This document shows, piece by piece, positions 53,007 through 60,771 of a stretch of DNA of 64,000 nucleotides (position 1 is the first letter of the stretch; the number at the start of each line of letters is the position of its first letter). The notes under the pieces are model-generated. The model saw only the letters and a program-made list of their open reading frames with translations. It was not told the origin of the DNA and did no database searches. The translations under genes were made by a program, and so were the position numbers. The stretch is from Kordiimonas aestuarii (lineage in GTDB: Bacteria > Pseudomonadota > Alphaproteobacteria > Sphingomonadales > Kordiimonadaceae). Location: the NCBI RefSeq assembly GCF_025574465.1, contig NZ_JAOBPP010000020.1, forward strand, positions 1 to 64,000, given 5' to 3'.

Positions 53007-53675
53007 TTAGCGGATGATCTCTACCCGGTCAGGATCCTTGATGCGGTACAGCATTGCAGGACGATGAGCGCCGGCGGCAAACTTCTTGCCGGTTTCGGCA
53101 ATCAGGTCCAACGACAGGATCCACTTGCGGAAATTGCGTTTGTCGAGTGTTTTTCCGGTAGCCTGTTCATACACGATCTGAAGCTGAGACAGAGTGAATT
53201 CTTCGGCCATGAACTGCAGCCCGATGGTGGAATACTCCATCTTTGCTGCCAGCCGCTCGCGGGCAACACGGATAATGTCAACATGATCGAAAGCAAGAGC
53301 CGGCAGATCGTTGATGGCAAACCATTGAACCTCGGATGCGTCAGTACCGGCAGATGGGTTCAGGTGCGCGGACGGTGTGAGCGTATAATAAGCAACACTG
53401 ATCACCCGTTCGCGGGGGTCACGGTTTATGGCGCCGAAGGAGTAAAGCTGTTCGAGGTAGACACCTTCAAGGCCTGCTTCCTCGTGCAACTCACGCTTGG
53501 CACACTCGTCCAGGCTCTCGTCCATGCGGACAAAGCCGCCAGGTAAAGCCCAAGAACCCTTGAACGGCTCTCCGCCGCGTTTGATAAGGAGCACCTGCAG
53601 TTCGTTGTCGCGAACCGAAAAGATCACGATGTCCGTTGTGACGGCAGGATGCGGATATTGATATGTGTAATTCAT
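53007..53675 (-). CDS. NrtR-type Nudix transcription regulator
   Basis: The 222-residue product joins a Nudix domain to a C-terminal winged-helix region, the NrtR layout. NrtR senses ADP-ribose and controls NAD metabolism genes. It starts HPAVTTDIVIFSVRDNELQVLLIKRG. The Nudix box GGFVRMDESLDECAKREL.EEAGL is intact, so it could also be an active pyrophosphatase. The C-terminal part (ERNFRKWILSL-like KRNFRKWILSLDLI) matches the helix-turn-helix region. No NAD gene is adjacent. Confidence 0.8.
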   Translation of the reverse strand: MNYTYQYPHPAVTTDIVIFSVRDNELQVLLIKRGGEPFKGSWALPGGFVRMDESLDECAKRELHEEAGLEGVYLEQLYSFGAINRDPRERVISVAYYTLTPSAHLNPSAGTDASEVQWFAINDLPALAFDHVDIIRVARERLAAKMEYSTIGLQFMAEEFTLSQLQIVYEQATGKTLDKRNFRKWILSLDLIAETGKKFAAGAHRPAMLYRIKDPDRVEIIR

Positions 53676-54075
53676 ATCTAATTCGTGTTTTTCTTACGCT
53701 TAAGGGTTGTTGACTACGCTCACAGCCGTAACGGTCTGTATTTAGAGTTTCTATCAAAAAACTACTAGCAGACTTTTTAGAACAATGTCTATTTTTGTTT
53801 TACGGTTTATTCCCGCTGAAGTCTTGTGCCTTTGCCTATGTTATGCATTTAATTTGTTAGTGTGTAATTTATTTAAAGTTGTATGTAATTGTGGCTTGGG
53901 TATGATGCGTCTGTGGGGGCATCATGGCAGGTGGTTTTAACAATCGTTTATATGGCGGCCGGTCAATCAGCGTTCCCAATTCCATATTATCACGTTTACA
54001 GCCTTGACCCGGGGTGAAATTTGGGTTGGTATCGGCGTGAACTTTATTCAGCATTTTGATGAGGGGAAGGGTATT
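53676..54075. other. 400-base AT-rich intergenic region
   Basis: No convincing gene. The stretch is more AT-rich than its surroundings. ATGATGC (53902-53908) and GCATCAT (53919-53925) form a 7-bp hairpin. TTGACC (54004-54009) with TGGTAT (54027-54032) at 17-base spacing is a weak promoter for the TerB-like gene. The promoter of the divergent NrtR-type gene must also be here, but no box is clear. Confidence 0.4.
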
Positions 54076-54510
54076 ATGCCGCTCGCACAACTAGAAAATA
54101 TTCTAAACCTTTTTCGGGGCACGGAGCTCGACGAAGAAGGTAAACGCCAGTTGGTACGCGAGGCGCTGTTGATGGCGCTGTCCCGCGCCACCAATGCCGA
54201 TACCAATATTTCAGGTATCGAGATTGCGACAGTACAACGTATTATCAAGGATCGCACAGGTGATGATGTCAGCGAAAAAGACATCCGCGTCGCTGCAATT
54301 TCGGATCTTTATAAAGAAGCCACGCTTGAACGATATCTGTCCAAGGTTCGGGGCAAGATTGGCCCAGATGATTGTAAAATGATTGTTGGTGCGCTTGCCG
54401 AGGTCATCAAGATTGATGGCAAGATCAGCCCGTTTGAAGTTGAATTCTTCAACAGCGTTGCATCGGCTCTTGGTCTTTCACACGCCGATTGTGCTGGTCT
54501 GATTGAATAG
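54076..54510 (+). CDS. TerB-like protein
   Basis: The 144-residue product has the helical TerB/DjlA-N pattern. LVREALLMALSRATNADTNISGIEIATVQRII and IVGALAEVIKIDGKISPFEVEFFNSVASALGLS form two similar halves, each with acidic residues (NADTNIS, IDGKIS) like a metal site. TerB-like proteins bind calcium or act in stress systems, and no ter operon is present. AGGGG precedes the ATG at 54076. A GTG/TTG at 54004 gives a longer reading frame without support. Confidence 0.7.
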   Translation: MPLAQLENILNLFRGTELDEEGKRQLVREALLMALSRATNADTNISGIEIATVQRIIKDRTGDDVSEKDIRVAAISDLYKEATLERYLSKVRGKIGPDDCKMIVGALAEVIKIDGKISPFEVEFFNSVASALGLSHADCAGLIE

Positions 54511-54530
54511 ACTTAATCTCATAGAACGCG

Positions 54531-54558
54531 AAAAAGGCGGGTTTGGGCCCGCCTTTTT
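54531..54558. terminator. Bidirectional terminator between the TerB-like and cupin genes
   Basis: AAAAAGGCGGG (54531-54541) pairs perfectly with CCCGCCTTTTT (54548-54558) around TTTGGG, with T-runs for both converging genes. Confidence 0.9.
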
Positions 54559-54576
54559 TATTGCTGCTTATCGGCT

Positions 54577-55038
54577 TTACTCAAGTGGCTCATCTGGCGA
54601 ATAGATGACATAAATTTTCATGTAACCATCTGATTCCCAGACGCCGTGCCAGTCCTTACCAATGGTAACCGCATCCCCGGCCTTGATCTCGGTAACGGTG
54701 CCGTCGGCGGATGTCAGCGTCACGCCGCCCTCAATAAAATACATGAATTCGTCAACGCCGTAGTGCTCTATGGTGAACTTGCTGGGGCCTGACTTGTACA
54801 TGCCGCTATCAAACTTTTTGTCGGCGGACAGAAAGTTCTCGAGATCTTCGGTTTTGTATTTCCCCAGTTCGCTATCGTGCATCTTTACAAGCGGTCTGTG
54901 GTCGTCAAAAAACTTTCCGGCAATCTGTTCCCTGGAAATTTTTTTTGGGTGGCTGTGGTCGCTTTTGCCCGGCATGTCTGCGGTTGCAGGCAGGGTGAAC
55001 ATCATTGTCGCCAAGACAGCGGCTGCGCTGAATTTCAT
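54577..55038 (-). CDS. Secreted cupin-domain protein
   Basis: The 153-residue product has a signal peptide (AAAVLATMMFTLPATA, cut near ADMPG), so it is probably periplasmic. The C-terminal half is a single cupin: EHYGVDEFMYFIEGGVTLTSADG and AGDAVTIGKDWHGVWES with likely metal-binding Glu and His. This resembles the EutQ/DUF861 cupin branch. No substrate is indicated. GGGGAGTG precedes the ATG. Its upstream region carries two large palindromes. Confidence 0.8.
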   Translation of the reverse strand: MKFSAAAVLATMMFTLPATADMPGKSDHSHPKKISREQIAGKFFDDHRPLVKMHDSELGKYKTEDLENFLSADKKFDSGMYKSGPSKFTIEHYGVDEFMYFIEGGVTLTSADGTVTEIKAGDAVTIGKDWHGVWESDGYMKIYVIYSPDEPLE

Positions 55039-55063
55039 TTGTCACTCCCCTTGATCATCGGTT

Positions 55064-55089
55064 GCCAACCTGCCTGCAGGCAGGTTGGC
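55064..55089. repeat. 26-base perfect palindrome upstream of the cupin gene
   Basis: Arms GCCAACCTGCCTG (55064-55076) and CAGGCAGGTTGGC (55077-55089) are exactly complementary with no spacer. It lies 26 bases upstream of the cupin ATG. Palindromes like this can be dispersed chromosomal repeats, operators or transcript-end elements. No T-run is attached. Confidence 0.75.
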
Positions 55090-55113
55090 GTAATGCAGGG
55101 TATCATCAGATTG

Positions 55114-55137
55114 ACATAAATGTGATCACATTTATGT
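55114..55137. repeat. 24-base perfect palindrome with TGTGATCACA core
   Basis: Arms ACATAAATGTGA (55114-55125) and TCACATTTATGT (55126-55137) are exactly complementary. The centre TGTGATCACA resembles half-sites of CRP/FNR and FadR-like regulators but lacks the six-base spacer of a CRP site. It lies between the cupin gene and the end of the acyl-CoA dehydrogenase gene, 76 bases upstream of the cupin start. Confidence 0.75.
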
Positions 55138-55145
55138 GCGAAGGA

Positions 55146-56297
55146 TCAGTTCGTGCCGGCGATTACATCCTTGGCAATGATCAGCTGCTGGATCTGGCTG
55201 GTGCCCTCATAGATGCGAAACAGGCGAGCATCACGGTACAGCTGCTCAATACCATAATCAGCAATATAGCCCGCGCCACCATATATCTGCACAGCCCTGT
55301 CGGCAACGCGGCCAACCATCTCTGAGGCAAACAGTTTTGTACATGACGCTTTGCGCTTTGTGTTCTCACCAGCGTCACGTGCTTTGGCGGCATCGCGAAT
55401 CATGCACTCCGCAGCGTAAATATCGGTCTGGCTATCAGCAATCATGGCCTGGATAAGCTGGAAGTCGGTGATCGCACCACCAAACTGGCGCCGCTCTTTG
55501 GCATAACGCACAGTGTCGCGCAGGATGCGTTTGCCGAGACCTGTGCATACGGCGGAGATATGCAGGCGGCCTTTATCGAGCACTTTCATCGCAGTTTTGA
55601 AGCCCATATTCTCAACGCCGCCAATGATGTTTTCTGCAGGCACACGGCAGTCTTCAAAAATGACATCAGCAACCGGTGCGCCTTGCTGGCCCATCTTTTT
55701 CTCCGGCTTGCCGACCCTCAATCCGGGCGCGCCAGCTTCAACGAGAAAGGCTGAAACACCGTGCGCGTCCTTGCTGTCTGCGTCTGTACGCGCCATGACT
55801 GTGAACAGGCCCGCAAACGGTGCGTTTGTGATGAAGCGCTTTGTGCCATTGAGCACGTAACAGTCACCGTCTTTCCGGGCGCTGGTCCGCAGGGACCCTG
55901 CGTCGGAGCCGGCCTCGGGCTCTGTCAGGCAGAAGGAACCAATCAGTTCGCCGCTCGCAAGCTTGGGCAGGTATCTGCTTTTCTGTTCAGGCGTTCCGTC
56001 AAGCACAATCGCTTGCGAGCCGATACCCACGTTCGTGCCGAATATAGACCGGAAAGCCGGAGCAGCTTCGCCGATGACCATGGCAACTTCAACCTCTTCC
56101 TGCATGTTCAGGCCAAGGCCATCGTACTCTTCGGGAATAGACAGGGCAAAAAGTCCCAGCTCTCTGATTTCAGCTAAAATATCTTTCGGGATGGCATCCG
56201 TCTCTGCTACCACACGTTCGTGTGGGATCAGGCGCTCATGCACAAAACGTTCAAGGGTGGTGCAAAGCTGGTGCAGTGTTTCTTTTTCTAACGCCAT
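55146..56297 (-). CDS. Acyl-CoA dehydrogenase
   Basis: FAD enzyme introducing the alpha,beta double bond of acyl-CoA. The 383-residue product has GSFCLTEPEAGSDAGSLRT for flavin and substrate binding, RFITNAPFAGLFTVMART, and YGGAGYIADYGIEQLYRDA with the catalytic Glu364 in RIYEGTSQIQ. The chain length is not decided. It diverges from the thiolase gene across 159 bases, pointing to shared regulation of beta-oxidation-type genes. Confidence 0.93.
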   Translation of the reverse strand: MALEKETLHQLCTTLERFVHERLIPHERVVAETDAIPKDILAEIRELGLFALSIPEEYDGLGLNMQEEVEVAMVIGEAAPAFRSIFGTNVGIGSQAIVLDGTPEQKSRYLPKLASGELIGSFCLTEPEAGSDAGSLRTSARKDGDCYVLNGTKRFITNAPFAGLFTVMARTDADSKDAHGVSAFLVEAGAPGLRVGKPEKKMGQQGAPVADVIFEDCRVPAENIIGGVENMGFKTAMKVLDKGRLHISAVCTGLGKRILRDTVRYAKERRQFGGAITDFQLIQAMIADSQTDIYAAECMIRDAAKARDAGENTKRKASCTKLFASEMVGRVADRAVQIYGGAGYIADYGIEQLYRDARLFRIYEGTSQIQQLIIAKDVIAGTN

Positions 56298-56323
56298 GAT
56301 CTGTCCTTCTCCGGTTCCGGGTT

Positions 56324-56352
56324 ATAATTAATGTAAATGATTAGTTTGGCAA
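56324..56352 (-). promoter_or_regulatory. Possible acyl-CoA dehydrogenase promoter
   Basis: On the - strand TTGCCA (56352-56347) and AATTAT (56329-56324) are 17 bases apart, 27 bases before the ATG. In the same divergent gap TGATT/AATCA (56406-56421) forms a small inverted repeat. Confidence 0.4.
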
Positions 56353-56456
56353 GTGGTCGCCCGTGTTACGCTTTTTATGTCATTCGGGTGGTCTTTTGTG
56401 AGCGATGATTTAGGTTAATCACCAAAGCTCTATGTGTCTGATTTCGGGAGGGAAGC

Positions 56457-57662
56457 ATGCAACATGCGTTTATTTGTGATGGGCTCAGGACGCCCGTTGG
56501 GCGATATGGGGGCGGTCTTGCAGGTGTGAGGACAGATGATCTTGCCGCGCACCCGGTCAAGGCGCTGATCGAGCGGTATCCCGATGCAGACTGGGCTGCG
56601 GTTGACGATCTGTTTTATGGCTGCGCTAACCAGGCGGGTGAGGACAATCGCAATGTAGGGCGGATGGCAGCATTGCTTGCAGGTCTGCCGGCCGATGTGC
56701 CCGCCGTCACGGTGAACAGGCTGTGCGGTTCCGGCCTCGAAGCTCTGACGCAGGGCGCGAGGGCGGTGATGACGGGAGAGGCTGAATTTGTGATTGCGGG
56801 CGGTGTGGAAAGCATGTCGCGTGCGCCGTTCGTGATGCCAAAGGCGACGAGCGCGTATTCCAGGCAGGCAGAAATTTATGACACCACTATCGGCTGGCGT
56901 TTTGTCAACAAGGCCCTGAACACAGCTTATGGCACTGATTCTATGCCAGAGACAGCCGAGAACCTTGTTGAAGATCTGAAAATAAGCCGAGACGATCAGG
57001 ATGCATTTGCCTATCGCTCACAGAGGCGGGCCGAGGCCGCGCAGAAGGCCGGGCGGTTTGAGCGCGAAATAACACCGGTGATCATTCCTCAGCGTAAAGG
57101 AGACCCGGTTATTGTCTCAACGGATGAACATCCACGCCACGGCACAACAAGGGAGGCCCTCGCCCAATTGCGTGCGCCGTTCCGCGCTGATGGGACCGTT
57201 ACCGCAGGGAACGCGTCTGGCACCAATGATGGTGCGGCTGCTCTTCTCGTTGCCAGCGAAGCCGCCGCAACGAAACATGGCCTGACACCGATGGCGCGTA
57301 TTGTGGGTGCGACCTGTGCCGGTGTGCCCCCGCGAACCATGGGTTTTGGTCCAGTGCCTGCAACCCAAAAGCTTCTGAAGCGACTTGGCCTCAGCCTTGG
57401 CGATATGGACGTTATTGAACTGAATGAAGCTTTCGCAGCGCAAGCTTTGGCCTGCACCCGTGGTTTGGGCATCGCCGACGATGCGGTGCACCTGAACCCC
57501 AACGGTGGTGCCATCGCGCTTGGCCATCCACTTGGCATGTCTGGCGCGCGTCTCGCGCTGACACTGGCTCATGAACTGGAAGCTCGGGGCGGCCGTTATG
57601 GCCTGGCCACCATGTGTATCGGGGTCGGGCAGGGTATAGCCATGGTGATCGAACGCGTCTGA
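56457..57662 (+). CDS. Acetyl-CoA acyltransferase, beta-ketoadipyl-CoA thiolase (PcaF/PaaJ)-like
   Basis: Thiolase cleaving 3-ketoacyl-CoA. The 401-residue product has the nucleophile Cys90 ([12 protein letters not shown]), the His motif [19 protein letters not shown] and the second Cys in [10 protein letters not shown]. The start [23 protein letters not shown] and [18 protein letters not shown] resemble PcaF/PaaJ more than FadA. Other genes for aromatic breakdown are not in the window, so the substrate could be a fatty or dicarboxylic acyl-CoA. Confidence 0.88.
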   Translation: MQHAFICDGLRTPVGRYGGGLAGVRTDDLAAHPVKALIERYPDADWAAVDDLFYGCANQAGEDNRNVGRMAALLAGLPADVPAVTVNRLCGSGLEALTQGARAVMTGEAEFVIAGGVESMSRAPFVMPKATSAYSRQAEIYDTTIGWRFVNKALNTAYGTDSMPETAENLVEDLKISRDDQDAFAYRSQRRAEAAQKAGRFEREITPVIIPQRKGDPVIVSTDEHPRHGTTREALAQLRAPFRADGTVTAGNASGTNDGAAALLVASEAAATKHGLTPMARIVGATCAGVPPRTMGFGPVPATQKLLKRLGLSLGDMDVIELNEAFAAQALACTRGLGIADDAVHLNPNGGAIALGHPLGMSGARLALTLAHELEARGGRYGLATMCIGVGQGIAMVIERV

Positions 57663-57693
57663 CTGTGCTTTTGTATGCGCATCTACTGGCTTT

Positions 57694-57707
57694 GGCGCAT
57701 GTGCGCC
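57694..57707. repeat. Inverted repeat between thiolase and hydratase/dehydrogenase genes
   Basis: GGCGCA (57694-57699) and TGCGCC (57702-57707) around TG form a 14-base palindrome in the 104-base gap. It is followed by a GCATG...CATGC pair. A regulator site or leader hairpin is possible. Confidence 0.35.
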
Positions 57708-57766
57708 CTAGTCTCTCAATCAAGGCATGCATGACTGTGCGCATGCAAAGTGAATGAGGGGAAGAT

Positions 57767-59866
57767 ATGACAACTGTTTCAAAAGAAATCCGCGAAGGTA
57801 TCGCGATCATCACTGTCGATAACCCACCCGTGAATGCGCTATCGCACAGTGTGCGGGAAGGTCTGGCGCGCGAGATGAGGGAGCTTTCATCCAATGCGGA
57901 TGTCAGGGCTATTGTTATCGCTTGTGCGGGGCGCACGTTTATTGCGGGGGCTGACATCCGCGAATTTGGCCGTCCGCCGCAGCCACCGCATTTGCCGGAT
58001 GTCGTGACGGAAATTGAAGCCATGGAAAAGCCGGTCGTGGCGGCCATCCATGGCACGGCGCTTGGAGGTGGACTTGAGGTTGCACTGGCATGTCATTACC
58101 GGGTGGCCCTTGGCTCTGCCAAGATTGGCCTGCCGGAGGTGAAGCTCGGTATCCTGCCGGGGGCGGGGGGTACCCAACGCCTGCCGCGGATCGCGGGTCC
58201 AGCGAACGCTTTGGACGCTATTATCAGCGGTCGTCACGTTGGCGCAGGCGAAGCGAAAAACTGGGGTGTGCTGGATGAGGTCGTTGAAGACGATCTGCTA
58301 GACGCAGCAATTGCCTTCGCCCACGCATCGGCAGACAATGGCCCGCGCCGTACTGGTGAGATGGAAATTGACAGTGACAAGTTCGGGCCGGAGTTCTTCG
58401 CGCAATTCCGCGAATCCATTGCCCGCAAAACACGTGGCTACTTTGCACCGGAACGCTGCGTGCAATGTGTTGAAGCAGCGGTCAGCCTGCCGCTCGAAGA
58501 AGGCCTTAAGCGCGAGCGTGAGCTGTTTCAGGAATGTATGTCAAATCCGCAGGCCAAGGCCTTGCAGCATATGTTTTTTGCGGAACGGCAAGTCAGCCGA
58601 ATTCCTGGTATCGACAAGGGCACCCCACGTCGGGATATCAAGCGGGTTGGCATCATCGGGGCGGGCACCATGGGCGGTGGTATCGCTATGAACTTTGCCA
58701 ACGTTGGCATCCCCGTCACCATCCTTGAGGTGGAACAGGAAGCGCTGGACCGCGGCCTGGGTGTGGTGCGCAAGAACTATGAGCGCTCAGCTGCCAAGGG
58801 CAAGCTGACGGCAGAGCAGGTTGAAGGCCTGATGGGCCAATTTACCGGCACGCTTTCCTATGATGACCTTGGCGATTGTGACCTTATTATCGAGGCAGTC
58901 TTCGAGACCATGGAGATCAAGAAAAAGGTGTTTGGCGAATTGGACCGTGTGGCCAAGAAGGGTGCTATCCTCGCCAGCAATACCTCTTACCTTGACGTAA
59001 ACGAGATTGCCGCCTCTACCAGCCGGCCTGACGACGTGCTGGGGCTACATTTCTTTTCACCCGCCAATGTGATGAGGCTGCTTGAGATTGTGCGCGCAGA
59101 CCAAACAGCGCCGGATGTATTAGCGACCTGTGTTGGCCTTGCGAAAGCTATCCGCAAGGTGGGCGTAGTTGCCGGTGTATGCCACGGCTTTATCGGCAAC
59201 CGAATGCTGTCTCCATATGGTCGCGAAGCTGCACTTTGCGTGATTGAGGGCGCGAAGCCTGAGGAAGTGGACGCGGCACTATTCAACTTTGGCATGCCCA
59301 TGGGGCCGATGACCATGTCAGACATGGCAGGTCTTGATATCGGCTACCTGAACCGTCAGGGTCTTGGCCGCGAAAGCTATGAAACCAAAGCATACGACTG
59401 GATGGACCGGCTGGTCGAGTCCGGTCGCAAAGGGTTGAAAGTGGGCGCGGGCGTTTATGCCTATGACGAGGGGAGCCGCACACCAAAGCCCGACCCGGCA
59501 GTGCTGACGTTGATTGAGACCGAGAGCGCCAAAGCCGGTATTGAACGCCGTGCAATCTCATCTGAGGAAATTGTCGAGCGCTGCATGATGGCGCTCATCA
59601 ATGAAGGGGCAAAAATCCTTGGCGAAGGTAAAGCATACCGGGCCAGCGACATCGACGTTGTCTATGTGAACGGCTATGGCTACCCGCCTTATCGCGGGGG
59701 GCCGATGCATTATGCTGACAGCCTTGGCCTTGAAAATGTTTATGCGAAGATTTGTGAGTTCGGTGAGAAATTTGGCCCGCGTTGGTGGCAACCCGCGCCG
59801 CTTCTGAAAGAGCTCGCCGAAGCCGGTAAAAGCTTTGCTGATTATGACCGTGAAAATGCAAAATAG
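57767..59866 (+). CDS. Enoyl-CoA hydratase/3-hydroxyacyl-CoA dehydrogenase fusion (FadB/FadJ-type)
   Basis: Bifunctional beta-oxidation enzyme. The 699-residue product has an N-terminal crotonase domain ([51 protein letters not shown]). From about residue 293 follows a Rossmann dehydrogenase ([18 protein letters not shown]) with [14 protein letters not shown] and [10 protein letters not shown], and two C-terminal helical domains. The order matches FadJ-like proteins. It stands between the thiolase and SDR genes on the same strand. Confidence 0.93.
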   Translation: MTTVSKEIREGIAIITVDNPPVNALSHSVREGLAREMRELSSNADVRAIVIACAGRTFIAGADIREFGRPPQPPHLPDVVTEIEAMEKPVVAAIHGTALGGGLEVALACHYRVALGSAKIGLPEVKLGILPGAGGTQRLPRIAGPANALDAIISGRHVGAGEAKNWGVLDEVVEDDLLDAAIAFAHASADNGPRRTGEMEIDSDKFGPEFFAQFRESIARKTRGYFAPERCVQCVEAAVSLPLEEGLKRERELFQECMSNPQAKALQHMFFAERQVSRIPGIDKGTPRRDIKRVGIIGAGTMGGGIAMNFANVGIPVTILEVEQEALDRGLGVVRKNYERSAAKGKLTAEQVEGLMGQFTGTLSYDDLGDCDLIIEAVFETMEIKKKVFGELDRVAKKGAILASNTSYLDVNEIAASTSRPDDVLGLHFFSPANVMRLLEIVRADQTAPDVLATCVGLAKAIRKVGVVAGVCHGFIGNRMLSPYGREAALCVIEGAKPEEVDAALFNFGMPMGPMTMSDMAGLDIGYLNRQGLGRESYETKAYDWMDRLVESGRKGLKVGAGVYAYDEGSRTPKPDPAVLTLIETESAKAGIERRAISSEEIVERCMMALINEGAKILGEGKAYRASDIDVVYVNGYGYPPYRGGPMHYADSLGLENVYAKICEFGEKFGPRWWQPAPLLKELAEAGKSFADYDRENAK

Positions 59867-59874
59867 GATGTGAC

Positions 59875-60657
59875 ATGAGTGATTATGTGAATGGAATTTT
59901 CGGCCTAAAGGGCCAAGTGGCCCTGGTAGCGGGTGCATCCTCGGGCATCGGTTCAGAATTTGCACGGGCACTGTCTCGGGCAGGCGCCGACGTGGTGCTG
60001 GGTGCCCGGCGTACCGACAGGGTGGAAGCGCTGTCGGTAGAAATTGCTAACGACACCGGTGGACGCACCCTGGCGGTAGAGTTGGATGTCACCAGCCGCG
60101 AGAGTGTTGAGAAGGCCTTTGCCAAGGCGAAAGAAGCGCTCGGGACACCGACGATTGTGTGTAACAACGCAGGCATTGCCCGGCCGAACTGGGCTCTGGA
60201 GGATACTGAAGAGGACTGGGACGCCACCATGAACACAAACCTAAAGGGTATGTGGCGTGTGGGGCAGGTAGCTGCTAAGGCGATGCTGGAGAACGGCAAG
60301 GGTGGGTCAATCATCAATACGGCATCGATCTTGGGGCTGGGCGTAGGCCCTCAACAGTTGACCTATGCAACCAGCAAGGCGGGCGTGGTACAAATGACCC
60401 GTGCCATGGCGATTGAGTGGCAACGCTGGAGCATCCGCGTGAATGCCATTTGTCCGGGCTATTTCAAGACAGAAATCAACGATACTTTCCTTGATAGTGA
60501 CCTTGGCCAGCAGATGCTTAAGCAAAGCCCTGCCAAACGGGCGGGCAATCTGTCGGAGCTTGTCCCGGCGATGCTGATGCTGGCCAGCCCGGCATCCAGC
60601 TTCACCACAGGTGTGGCTTTGCCGGTTGATGGCGCTCATTCCGTACGGCTGGCTTAA
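59875..60657 (+). CDS. Short-chain dehydrogenase/reductase
   Basis: NAD(P)-dependent oxidoreductase. The 260-residue classical SDR has cofactor motif AGASSGIG (20-27), NNAG (97-100) and the catalytic Ser151, Tyr164 and Lys168 (YATSK). Arg residues after the second strand (ARRTDR) favour NADP. The substrate is likely a hydroxyacyl-CoA or related compound given the neighbours. It starts nine bases after the fusion gene. Confidence 0.9.
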   Translation: MSDYVNGIFGLKGQVALVAGASSGIGSEFARALSRAGADVVLGARRTDRVEALSVEIANDTGGRTLAVELDVTSRESVEKAFAKAKEALGTPTIVCNNAGIARPNWALEDTEEDWDATMNTNLKGMWRVGQVAAKAMLENGKGGSIINTASILGLGVGPQQLTYATSKAGVVQMTRAMAIEWQRWSIRVNAICPGYFKTEINDTFLDSDLGQQMLKQSPAKRAGNLSELVPAMLMLASPASSFTTGVALPVDGAHSVRLA

Positions 60658-60676
60658 CCGCTGAAATGTTCAGATT

Positions 60677-60706
60677 AAAAGGCGACGAAAACTCGTCGCC
60701 TTTTTT
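60677..60706 (+). terminator. Terminator after the SDR gene
   Basis: AAAAGGCGACGA (60677-60688) pairs perfectly with TCGTCGCCTTTT (60693-60704) around AAAC, followed by further T residues. Confidence 0.9.
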
Positions 60707-60722
60707 GTATGTATCAGAAATG

Positions 60723-60747
60723 AAAACGGGGACCACAGGCCCCCGTT
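60723..60747 (-). terminator. Terminator after the TonB-dependent receptor gene
   Basis: On the - strand AACGGGG pairs with CCCCGTT (plus positions 60747-60741 and 60731-60725), followed by a short T-run. It lies 25 bases after the receptor stop. Confidence 0.6.
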
Positions 60748-60771
60748 AAATTTGTTTGTAACCAGGCGGAC

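Noticed and set aside
53869..54090. 73-codon - strand open frame in the AT-rich gap
   Set aside because: No ribosome binding site, odd composition, and it overlaps the start of the TerB-like gene.
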